DNA of 64,000 nucleotides, from contig JAWIIG010000039.1 in the NCBI GenBank assembly GCA_033557465.1, positions 2,356,001-2,420,000 on the forward strand, written 5' to 3'. The translations under genes and the position numbers were made by a program. Positions within the stretch are counted from its first letter, which is position 1; each line of letters opens with the position of its first letter. This document shows, one piece after another, positions 54,331 to 64,000 of this stretch. The notes under the pieces were generated by a model. It searched no databases. It was not told the origin of the DNA and was given only the letters and a program-made list of their open reading frames with translations. Source of the DNA: Ichthyophis bannanicus (lineage: Eukaryota; Chordata; Amphibia; Gymnophiona; Ichthyophiidae).

Positions 54331-55284
54331 TTCTACAGCCAACAAAAAACCCTCCCCACTCTCCCTAGGGTGGGCGGTCATTAGGGCCGTCCTTGCTTTG
54401 CAATCTCTTTTTAGGTGTCCTTCCCCACATGAAAAGCATTTTCTTCGTGTGAGACAAGTTTTAGCCATGTGCATAACCTTTGTCATTTCGCCAAACATTG
54501 GTCTCCCTCTCCTTTCTGAAGCTACTGCGTCTGCCCGATTTGAAACACCAACCTTCACTTGGCTTACCAATCCGGCTTCTAAAAAGCACTCTGCCAGTGA
54601 GGTTGCCTCATTGGTGTTACGGCAGTGCTGTAGGATCAGAAAGGACTGTAGATCTTTTGGAACTGCCTAGATAAACTGTTCCAACACAATACAGTCTAAC
54701 AGGGATTCCACTGTCCTAGCCTCAGGTGTCAGCCACTTCAATGCCAATCCTTTAATCCGCTGGCACAGAGCTCGCGGCGTTTCACCTTGTTTTAATTTAC
54801 AGCTCTTCAAGAGGTGGCGATAGACCATAAGCGTTAGGCCCAGGCGGTTTCTTATTGCCTTCTTGAGCTCTTCGTAATTGGAGGCTAAGGCAGCAGGCAT
54901 GGCCCTATAAGCCGCTAGCGCTTACCCCGTAAGAGAGGTGGCTAGGCAAACTGCCCAATGGTCTTTTGGCCAGTCAGTTAGGAGACCTACCCTCTCGAAT
55001 GCTTCCAGAAAATCGTCTATATCATCTTCCTTGGTCAACTGTCCAAATGAAAATGTCCCATTACCAGGTAACCCGAGCCCTTGTACAGCTCCCAGAGAAC
55101 CTGTTACTGTCCGTATGGATTCTGTCGTTTGTTTCTGCGCTCCTAACCATGCGCCCATCATTTCCAGGAGCGGCTTCTGCTGAGCTTGCATCATGGCTGC
55201 TGAGTGTTCCTGGGTCCTCGCAGACATCTCTTGCTGCTTCTGGAACTGCTCGGCCATCCAGCTAAGAAGCTCGCCACGCTTCAT
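54208..55284 (-). pseudogene. SCAN-like Gag with zinc knuckle
   Basis: The N-terminus (55284-54922) has a Gln/Met-rich heptad region and FLEAFERVGLLTDWP. The central part (54900-54667) reads GETPRALCQRIKGLALKWLT followed by VESLLDCIVLEQFIQAVPKDLQ, closely resembling a SCAN domain. SCAN domains are known to derive from Gmr1-like Gypsy capsids. A CCHC-type knuckle (CFSCGEGHLKRDC) follows at about 54430. A stop at 54920 and a frameshift near 54600 break it. Confidence 0.85.
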
Positions 55285-55409
55285 CTTGGTTGATGCTGTA
55301 ATGACAAGAAAAAGAGAAAGAAACCACCAAGTGCGGCACGAAATATAAGCGCTCTTTCTCCTGAGCTCCTATTGCGCACTGCTGTATCCCCCTGCACTGG
55401 TATCCTTTT

Positions 55410-58326
55410 GTTGTTGTTGTGAAGTCTGTCGAGTTGGAGTCGACTCATGGCGACCCTCTGGATAGCTATCCTAAATTGTGTTCGGTCTTCAGTCAGGCGG
55501 CTCATTGTTGACAGACTGGTACCCGTAGCTGCTGTTATTGTATCAATCCATCTCATTGCTGGCCTTCCTCTTTTGCGTTGACCTTCTATCTTGCCAAGCA
55601 TAATGTCTTTCTCTAATGATCTCTCTCTTCGCATGATGTGTCCAAAGTATGAAAGTCAAAGTCTTGTCATCTGAGCTTCTAAAGAAAGCTTAGGTTTGAT
55701 TTCCTCTAGTACCGACTGGTTTGTTCTTCGGGCAGTCCATGGTATACACAGTATTTGCCGCCAGCACCATAATTCAAAGGCATCAATTTTCTTCCTGTCT
55801 ATCTTTTTCACTGTCCAGCTTTCACATCCATATGATGTTACTGAAAATACCATGGCTTGAACAAGTCGAATCTTTGTATGGAGAGAGACATTTCTGCTCT
55901 TGAGAATCTTATCTAGGTCTTTCATAGCCATTCTGCCAAGAGCAATGGGTCATCTGATTTCTTGACTGCTTGTTGCTTCTTTATTGATAGTTGATCCAAG
56001 TAGGTTAAAGTTGTTCACAATTTCAATTTCTTCTCCTTCAACGATGAACCTGTTGATTATGCCAGTTGTCATGATCTTTGTCTTCTTTACATTAAGGTGG
56101 AGGCCCATTTTGAGATTATGTTCTTTGATTGTGAGAAACAAATGTTTCAGATCATCTTCACTTTCAGCCAGTAATGTGGTATCATCAGCATAGCGAAGGT
56201 TGTTGATGAGTCTTCCACCAATCTTCACACCTCTGTTGTCTTCATACAATCCTGCTTCTCTGATGATTTCTTCTGCATATAAATTAAACAGGTAGGGGGA
56301 AAGTATGCAGCCTTGTCTTACACCTTTGCTTATTTTAAACCATTCTGTTTCTCCTTGTTACGTTCGAATTGTTGCTTCTTGATCAATGTACAGATTGCGC
56401 AAGAGAACGAACAGGTGTTCTGGTATACCCATGCTTCTTAATGTGGACCAGAGTTTCTCATGGTTTACAGTCAAAAGCCTTGCTATAGTCGATAAAGCAC
56501 AAATAGATATCCTTTTGGTATTCTTTAGTCTTTTCAAGGATCCATCTCACATCCGCAATGATGTCTCTCATTCCTCGCCCTTTCCTGAACCCTGCTTGCA
56601 CTTCAGGTAGTTCTTGTTCCAGGTATGGTTGTAGTCTCTTTTGAATAATCTTCAGTAGAATCTTGCTGGCATGTGGGATCAGAGCGACTGTGCGATAATG
56701 TCCACAGTCAGTTGGATCACCTTTCTTTAGTATTGGTATAAACACAGATCTTTTCCAGTCAGTTGGCCATGATGTTGTCTTCCATATTTCTTGGCAGAGC
56801 CTTGTGAGTACTGGAACAGCTGCATCAGATTGCTGCAATACTTCTATGGGAATGCTATCAATGCCTGGTGCTTTGTTCTTTGATAAGGCTTTCAATGCTG
56901 CTTCAACTTCTTCTTTCATCACCAATGGTTCCCGATCATAAGGTACAGGTTGAAACGGCTGTTGGTCCACTTGATCTTTATCATATAAAAACTCTGCATA
57001 TTCCTTCCACCTTTTCTTGATCTTCTCAGCATCATTCAACATAGAACCTTGAGCATCTTGTAACATTCCAATTCGAGGCTGGAACTTTTTCTTTAACTCT
57101 CGTAGCTTTAGGAAAGCCGATCTTGTTCTTCCTCTAATAGTTTCTGCTTCTATTTCCTTGCAAGTGTCATTGTAGTACTTTTCCTTGTCCTGTCTTGCTG
57201 CACGTTGGAAATCTCTGTTGAGTTCGGCGATTGTCTTTCTTTCTCCTCTGGCTTTAGCTTCTCTGCGTTTCTGGGCAATTTTCAGAGTTTCTTCCATCAT
57301 CCATTTTGGCCGTTTTTGCTTTTTCACCTTTTGTAGAGACTTCTCGCTTTCTTCCAACACAACCTTCTTGATGTCATTCCATAACTCTTCCGGAGCTCTG
57401 TCATTTGTATCTAAAGCAGCAAATCGATTTTGCAGGCAGTCTTTAAATTCCAGTGGTATATTCTCAAGGTCATATTTTGCTGCATTCATGAGTGGTTTGC
57501 TCTTTTTCAACTTTAGCTTGAGTTTGCATACTAGTAGTTGATGATCTGTACCACAGTCAGCTCCAGGTTTTGTCTTTGTTGATGTTACAGAGCTTTTCCA
57601 TCATTGACTTCCACATATGTAGTCAATTTGATTTTTATATAATCCATTCGGTGAAGTCCATGTGTACAGTCGCCACTTGTGTTGCTGGAAGAAGGTGTTT
57701 GAGATGAATAGATCATTGGTCTTGCAGAATTCTATCAGTCTTTCTCCAGCTTCATTTCTGTTGCCAAGTCCATATTTTCCAACTATTTTGCCTTCTTCTT
57801 TGTTGCCAACCTTTGCGTTCCAGTCACCCATGACTATCAGGATATCCTATTTGCATGTTGTGTCAATTTCAGCTTGTACTTGTTCATAGAACTCTTCAAT
57901 TTCATTCTCTTCAGCAGCTGTTGTTGGGGCATATACTTGAATTATAGTTGTGTTGATAGGCAATCCTCGTAGACGAATAGAGATTAAGCGTTCGCTGACT
58001 GCATTGTATTTCATTACAGTTCTTGCAAGTTTCTTCTTTATTATAAATGCAACACCATTTCTTCTTTGTCTTTCATTTCCAGCATAGTAGACCATGTGAT
58101 TATCTGATGCAAAGTGCCCCATGCCAGTCCATTTCAGTTCGCTGACACCCAACAGATCAAGTTGTACACGTTCCATTTCATTCTTGACCACCTCCAACTT
58201 CCCTTGGTTCATGCTTCGTACGTTCCATGTTCCAATGTGTAAGACATCTTTACAGCTTCTGACTCTCATTTCATGCACAGCTACATCAGCAGTCAGACTT
58301 CGAGGGCTTTGATCCAACCACATCAT
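55410..58326 (-). pseudogene. RTE/BovB-like endonuclease-RT ORF
   Basis: The endonuclease (58326-57601) has HIGTWNVRSMNQGK, LLGVSELKWTGMG, IIQVYAPTTAAEE and GDWNAKVG. RT (57510-55656) has KNKAPGIDSIPIEVL, CFIDYSKAFD, LRYADDTTLLAES (catalytic YADD) and YGCESWTVKK. A C-terminal piece ends GRPAMRWIDTI. Frameshifts lie near 57840, 57600 and 56450, so it is inactive. Confidence 0.88.
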
Positions 58327-58810
58327 AAATGCTGGCTTTACTCTGAAAAGTCTTCAGCTCTTCCCCAGTAGCTAGTTGAGTGCCTTCTGACCTGGGGGTC
58401 TTATCTACCAGCACCATAGCACAATTTGTTTTGTTGTAACTATCCATTGGGTTTTCATGGCAAGATACAGAAGTAGATTGCCGGGCCTTTCTTCCGCGCA
58501 GTTTAAGTTTGGTGTTGTGATCCTCCGCCGTCAACACTATCCCATTCTGCTGCTGCCCAGATGGGTGGTTTGTCTTGGTCTGGCACCTCAGCTGAGACCT
58601 GTCCATCTTGGGAGACCCTGCCAGTAGTTAAACTACCGATAGTTTAGCTCTCAGCATCACTGATGTATGCAAGCCCTCACAGCACGACAAGCTGCAAACC
58701 ATGTGAGAGGGTATCCGTTTACGATCCCCTTTATACACGGATTACCTGATGCAGGTGCAGACTCGAGTTTATCAGCCATCAGATCACGGCTTGGTAATCA
58801 GGTCCAGTTC
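55413..58810 (-). mobile_element. RTE-clade (BovB-like) LINE
   Basis: It lies in the leader of the LTR element, between the 5' LTR and Gag. Its 3' end has GGGTCGCCATGAGTCGACTC-type sequence and ends in (CAA)n. The 5' region (58800-58330) precedes the endonuclease. The 5' edge is uncertain. It is younger than the LTR element. Confidence 0.85.
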
Positions 58811-58955
58811 TGTCCTGCTGCCACTCCGGTCTTTGTTCCTCAGTAGGCTTCTATATCAGCACTGTGACTCTTATAGAAGTTTTCTTCCTCCTTTGTAGTT
58901 GCCGAAATCTTGCTTATGTGTGGGGCAAAGGTAAAATCCTTAAAACTACGCCACC

Positions 58956-60310
58956 TGTGGCACCCCCACTTGTCTAGGCGGTTGCCTATAGGCAGGGGTG
59001 TACCTCCTAATGTCCCTTTTTAGTATGGGTTCCCAGAGCCGAGGCTTTTGGGGCTTGTAGTTGTGTGAAATGATGAGTAGGCCGAGGGTTTGAAGGCAAA
59101 AACACAGGAAAATTTATTTTTCTCTTCCTTTGCACCAAAAACACATATTAACAAAATTAGGATACTTCTCCCACAAAAGAAAAAGAATTTCCCGATCAAG
59201 AACTTCACAGTGACAACAGTTGCAATTGCTTCTTCAGCTGTTACATAAAGCAGCTTGATAGTTCCTTTACTTCTGACTTAAACAACTGCTTTTCCAAACT
59301 GTGTAATATTCAAATTAAAGCTTCTTTTACTTCTGGCTGCTGCCCACTCAGATAGTTCTTTCTTAAACATTCAAATCAAGCCTTTGAATATTTTCTAGCT
59401 GCTTTAAAACACCAGCCACTTCATTTCAAAAATTGTCAGCACTCTAGGCACAATACATACTGGTATAATAGCTTCTGGGTCTTTCCACATTTAAACCCAA
59501 TAGGTTCTTCATTTTGTCTTTATACAAAAAGAGCAATCCATTTGAGATTCTGTAGAGGCATTATCAGAATCATTATCTGCATGCCCTCATACTCAGGCTC
59601 TGTTGTCTCCTGACTGGAATCAGCTTGTGGGAACGTAGGCTTAATTTCTTCTAACAATTTTAAAACCTTTTCCCAGCGAGACCTCTCTCTAGGTTCAGGG
59701 GTTTTTGATGGGCTATGGAGATCCTTATCTTTCAATAAACTGTTCAAGGCTTCTAATGGGCTCACCTTCTTTCTAGCAACAGTTCTTTTCACAGGCCTTT
59801 CCAGAAGTGAAACTCTCCCCACAGGCTCCTGCTCAGCTATTCCCGTACCTTGCTTATAGTCTGCAGCTTCCTCAGGCCACACGCTTCTGTATCCAGGGCT
59901 AGCTGTAATTCCTCTACAACACGGGCTTCCTTCAGGGCTGTAGTTTCCTGTGTTTTGGCTGCAATGGGAATCCCTTCTGAGGCTGTCTTTGGAGCACCTC
60001 TCTCTCTCAGCTTCCCTGAAAGATTCCTTTCCTTCTGGTTCCCTCGTGATCCCCTCGCCTTCTGTTTCCCTGAGGCTTAAATGAGTGGGGCTGCCCTACA
60101 GCCTCGAACTCCTCCCCCAGGTGCTTCTCATTACCTCTCTTGGTTGCCTTGGAGCTTGGGCATGGTCTGAGCTCAGCAGCCCCGTTTGTGTTTTTTTTTC
60201 ACTTTGGCTGTACTGTGAAAGTCAGTGCTCTATGGGCTATCCCTTTGCTTGAAGATGAATGTTTGTCTTTTATCTATTTCCATGGGCTCTAATACAGTTT
60301 CGCAACCACA
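58956..60310 (-). repeat. 5' LTR of the LTR retrotransposon (uninterrupted)
   Basis: 1355 bp, on the minus strand TGTGGTTGCGAAAC...GGGTGCCACA. It includes AATAAA near 59108 and the LTR ORF pieces (59882-59520, plus the MDCSFC block near 59545). Differences from the 3' LTR are few small substitutions and indels, so the element is not ancient. Confidence 0.9.
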
Positions 60311-61652
60311 GTAGTCATGGCTTAATGGGAGACAGCCAAAGTGGCTTTAGACAAGGAAGAGCTTGTTTTACTAATCTGTTATGTTTTTTTGAAGGTGTGA
60401 AAAAACAGGTAGACAAAGGTGAGTCGGTTGATATAGTGTATCTGGACTTTCAGAAAGCCTTTGACAAGGTCCCTCATCAGAGATTTTTGACAAAACTAAA
60501 GAGTCATGGGATAGGAGGCTGTGTACTACTGTGGATCAGGAACTGGTTAAAAGATAAAAAGCAGAAGTTGGGGCTAAATGGCCAATTTTCCAAATGGAAA
60601 AAGGTGAATAGTGGAGTACCTCAGGGATCTGTGCTGGGTCCGTTGCTTTTTGACATATCCATAAATGGCGTGGAAAAGGGAATAACGTGAGGTTATCAAA
60701 TTTGCAGATGACACAAAACTATTTAAAGTTGTTAAAACCAAGAGGATTGTGGAAAATTGCAACAGAATCTTGATAAATTGGAAGACTGGGCATCCAAATG
60801 GCAGATGAAATTTAATGTGGACAAGTGCAAAGTTATGCACCTAGGGAAGAACAACCCAAACTATGGTTACACGATGCAAGGTTCCACAATGAGAACCACC
60901 ACTCAAGAAAAAGATTTAGGCGTCATCATGAATAACATGTTAAAATCCTCCGCCCAGTGTGCAGAGGCGGCAAAGAGAGCAAATAGAATGCTAGGTATCA
61001 TAATGAAAGAAATGGAAAATAAAACAAAGGATATTATAATGCCTCTGTATCGTTCCTTGAATATTGTGTGCAATTCTGGTCGCTGTATCTTAAAAATGAT
61101 ATAGCGTTATTAGAAAAGGTACAGAGAAGTGCCCCAAAATGGTAAAGGAGATGGAAGGATACTCCTATGAAGAGAAGCTGAAAAGGTTAGGGCTCTTCAA
61201 CCTGGAAAAAAGATGGCTGAGGGGAGATATGATAGAGGTCTATAAATTAATGAATGGAGTGGAACGGGTAAATGTAGTTGATTGTTTATGTCATCAGAAT
61301 TTAAAAAGACTAGGGGACATGCAATGAAGCTACAGGGTAAACTATTTAAGACTAATAAGATAAAATAGTTTTTCACTCAACGTGTAATCAAACTCTAGAA
61401 TTTGTTAATGGAGGATGTAGTAAAAGCTGTTAGTGTAGCCAGGTTTAAAAAAGGGTTGATCACGTTCCTGGAGGAAAGGCCCATAAACCATTATTAAAAG
61501 TGACCAGAGATATCACTGCTTGACCCAATACAAGCATTGAGGAACCTGTGTCTTTTGGGGAGACACAGATTGAACTAGATTGGCCACTGTTGGAAACAGG
61601 ATACTGGGCTTGCTGGACCTTGGTCTGATCTTGTATGACATTTCTTATGTAC

Positions 61653-62679
61653 CACAGGCAGGATCTGACAAATGCCTGTCCCAGGCCACCCAACAGACCC
61701 ACACACCCCACAATCACACCCATGTGAATCCAGAGAACACAATTGTGCCCACATCACAAAATCAAATGCCCCCACCCCCACAGACCGCAGCACAGGACTA
61801 TCAGCCACCCCCACAACTGAAGGAGAAAAGAAGTCTCCAACACTGAATGATACACCCAGCACACATACATGAGCGGCAGCATAGCACAGAACCCCAAAGA
61901 CATGACACCACAGAGATGGGAGAACAGCGTTAAGTGGGGTCTGGTGTCCCAGGGTGGCATGCAGTAGTGTGAAGCAGGAACCCAGCCACACACAACAGTA
62001 CAGACCCACAACCTCAGAGCCCCCCCCCCCCCAATGAGGCAGCAGAGCCCAACGTATCCAAGCAATATGCCTTTAGCATGCTCCAAGCACACACAGAAGG
62101 AAAAATTTGCATAGTGCAATGATGAGTGGCAGTGGTGCCTGAACCAGAGACACGGGTCCAGGATAGAACCTGTGTGTGAAGATGGACAACATATAGTAGG
62201 CAATCACCCGGGTCCAGTTAAGACCATGAGGTGTCCAGTTGCCTGATGCCATCCATGGCTGCATGGTCCACCGTAGCAAGGACATGCTGTTACAGGTTGG
62301 TCAGCTACTCTCCCTGCCCATCTGGTCCCACACAGCGGTCTTTCTTGCACATGTCTCTCCACACCTCTGCCACTTCCTCTTTACATTCTCTATATACCAG
62401 TTGTTGTTAAAGATGGTATTCAGCTTCCTACATATGGCCAGCCACCTCTGCTGCTGCTCATAGTCAACCCCTTGGTTTCCTCCGTACTCATGAGAATCTC
62501 AAAATCACCCAGGATCTCCTTGATGAGGAATCTGGGTTTATGACACCTTTAAAGCCATGGGCACAGATAAACCAGAGTCCAAAGAAATACGCATAAACCA
62601 CAGGGGCATGTTCGCCTATGGCATACACATTTTATAGCGTGTAGATGTGCAGGCACGGAGATATCCAAACAATTGGAAA
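61653..62679. other. Unassigned DNA with possible Myb-like fragment
   Basis: Between CR1 A6 and the DIRS terminus. On the minus strand near 62530-62310 one frame reads KPRFLIKEILGDFEIL and a shifted frame RWLAICRKLNTIFNNNWYIE, NVKRKWQRCGE. This resembles the Myb/SANT-like proteins that accompany PIF/Harbinger transposases, but is short and broken. A poly-C run is at 62021-62032. No transposase is seen. Confidence 0.35.
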
Positions 62680-62790
62680 GCATAGTTACTCACCTGTAAC
62701 AGGTGATCTCCGGGAACAGCAGGAATTTAGTCTTCACATATGGGTATCGTCGTTACCGATGGAGCCTGCGCGGGAACGCTCCCCAGCGCC
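62680..62790 (+). repeat. DIRS terminal repeat fragment
   Basis: CATAGTTACTCACCTGTAAC, AGGTGATCTCC and CACATATGGGTATCGTCG, then GAGCCTGCGCGGGAACGCTC, match the reverse complement of the DIRS-1 5' terminus (14245-14335). CR1 A7 interrupts it at 62791. Confidence 0.8.
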
Positions 62791-64000
62791 CATAAGAACA
62801 TAAGATATGCCATACTGGGTCAGACCAAGGTCCATCAAGCCCAGTATTCTGTTTCCAACAGTGGCCAATCTAGGTCATATGTACCTAGCAGTTTCCCCAA
62901 GAGACACAAGTTCCACAATACTTGTACTGGGTCAAGCATTGATATCTTCGGTTACTTCTTAATAATGGTTTATGGACCTTTCCTCCAGGAACTTGTCCAA
63001 ACCTTTTTTAAACCCAGCTACACTAACAGCCTTTACTACATCCTCCGGTAACAAATTCCAGAGTTTGATTACACGTTGAGTAAAAAAATATTTTCTTTCA
63101 TTAGTCTTAAATAGTTTACCCTGTAGCTTCATTGCATGTCCCCTAGTCTTTCTATATTCTGATAACGTAAACAATCGATCTACGTTTACCCGTTCCACTC
63201 CGTTCATTAATTTATAGACTTCTATCATATCTCCCCTCAGCCGTCTCTTTTCCAGGTTAAAGAGCCCTAACCTTTTTAGCCTTTCCTCATAGGAGTATCC
63301 TTCCATCCCCTTTACCATTTTGGTGGCTCTTCTCTGAACCTTTTCTAAAATCGCTATATCCTTTTTAAGATACGGCGACCAGAATTGCACACAATATTCA
63401 AGGTGCGGTCTCACCATGGAACGATATAGAGGCATTATAATATCTTTTGTTTTATTTTCCATTCCTTTCCTTATCATACCTAGCATTCTATTTGCTCTCT
63501 TGGCTGCCGCTGCACACTGGGCCGAGGGTTTTAACATGGTATCCACAATGACGCCTAAATCTTTTTCCTGGGTGGTGGTTCCTATTGTGGAACCTTGCAT
63601 CGTGTAACCATAGTTTGGGTTGTTCTTCCCTAGGTGCATAACCTTGCACTTGTCCACATTAAATTTCATCTGCCATTTTGATGCCCAGTTTTCCAATTTA
63701 ACAAGATCCTCTTGCAATTTTTCACAATCCTCTTGGGTTTTAACAACTTTAAATAGTTTTGTGTCATCTGCAAATTTGATAACCTCACTCGTTATTCCAC
63801 TTTCCAGGTCATTTATGAATATGTCAAAAAGCAGTGGACCCAGCACAGATCCCTGGGGTACACCACTATTCACCTTTCTCCATTGGGAAAATTGGCCATT
63901 TAGCCCTACCCTCTGCTGTCTATTTTTTAACCAGTTCCTGATCCACAATAGTACACTGCCACCTATCCTATGACCCTTTAGTTTTGCCAAAAGTCTCTGA
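62791..64000 (-). mobile_element. CR1 copy A7, running off the window
   Basis: The 3' tail begins at 62791 (CATAAGAACATAAG) and ORF2 covers 63990-62959 without a stop (343 codons so far), including GPLLFDIFINDL, FADDTKLF with both catalytic Asp, and the ERSINHY end. It inserted in the DIRS terminus. Its start lies beyond position 64000. Confidence 0.9.

Larger units (their letters stand above)
49174..60310 (-). mobile_element. LTR retrotransposon with SCAN-like Gag and dUTPase; no integrase found
   Basis: LTRs are 58956-60310 (5', 1355 bp) and 49174-51524 (3', with a CR1 insert). GTAG flanks the element at 49170-49173 and 60311-60314. Just inside the 5' LTR the strand reads GGTGGCGTAGTTTTAAGG, a probable primer-binding site of unknown tRNA. 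A polypurine tract (AAGGGGGGGGGGG) precedes the 3' LTR at 51542-51526. Internal order: leader with RTE insert, Gag, protease, SINE insert, dUTPase, RT, RNase H. Related Gmr1-type Gypsy elements carry integrase upstream of RT; here neither that place nor the place after RNase H has one. Confidence 0.85.
41448..61652 (+). mobile_element. CR1 copy A6, split by L2 and by an LTR retrotransposon
   Basis: Segments 41448-41652, 49013-49173 and 60311-61652 are successive parts of one CR1 ORF2 and 3' UTR. The first stops at GCATCGGTCTTT and the second resumes with TTGAGGAAGACTTAG. The second ends ...CAGCATGTAG and the third starts GTAGTCATGG. Coding homology is decayed: the frame 60259-60690 contains YLDFQKAFDKVPH and the one at 60757-61104 the FNVDKCKVMHLG block. 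Confidence 0.88.

Noticed and set aside
62740..63051. Repeated ORF type (YAILGQTKVHQAQY...) at 62740, 40749, 28170, 29655, 31337
   Set aside because: This is the CR1 3' UTR read on the antisense strand; repetition reflects the LINE, not a gene family.

Overview
The window is vertebrate nuclear DNA made almost entirely of nested transposable elements. It shows CR1-, L2- and RTE/BovB-type LINEs, several DIRS elements, tRNA-headed SINEs with L2-like tails, hAT-type DNA transposons and an LTR retrotransposon with a SCAN-like capsid. That mix points to an amphibian, and I think most likely a caecilian; this is inference from repeat families, not a proven assignment. No rRNA, tRNA gene, CRISPR array or bacterial operon is present. 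The only host exon I can recognise is a 112-base exon of ILVBL/HACL2 on the minus strand (23445-23556), so much of the window is probably intron of that gene.

Layout. 289-7250: a minus-strand CR1 LINE (copy A1) split twice by solo LTRs (383-1713 and 5115-6662), both with the duplicated target GTAC. 7250-9860: A1 5' region, SINE tail and unassigned DNA. 10058-14335: DIRS-1, whose capsid, RT and RNase H share one 989-codon frame. 14338-15900: capsid end of DIRS-4. 15900-17215: truncated inverted copy of a hAT-like element. 17216-19905: DIRS-3 with its RT deleted. 19905-22800: degenerate repeat DNA. 22798-22985: hAT MITE. 23445-23556: ILVBL exon. 23722-29590: a MITE containing a full-structure DIRS-2. 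30858-31127: SINE. 31361-41447: CR1 copy A4 (minus), carrying an L2 fragment that itself holds a third solo LTR (34014-36443, again holding an L2 fragment), and a later CR1 copy A5 (37384-41009, plus) with a nearly intact ORF2. 41448-61652: CR1 copy A6 (plus), split by an L2 LINE with 140-bp 5' tandem repeats (41653-49012, itself holding a hAT element at 43285-46052) and by an 11-kb LTR retrotransposon (49174-60310, minus, holding a second CR1 family, a SINE and an RTE LINE). 61653-62790: unassigned DNA with a possible Myb-like fragment and a DIRS terminus. 62791-64000: CR1 copy A7 running off the end.

The most unusual feature is a family of long (about 1.3-1.5 kb) LTRs that each contain an open reading frame or its remains ending in the short motif MDCSxC. 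Four insertions carry it: three solo LTRs and the full element, which has it in both LTRs. The full element encodes a SCAN-like Gag, a protease remnant, dUTPase, RT and RNase H, but I find no integrase in either of the usual positions. Insertion order can be read from target-site duplications, which I could verify directly for eight insertions.
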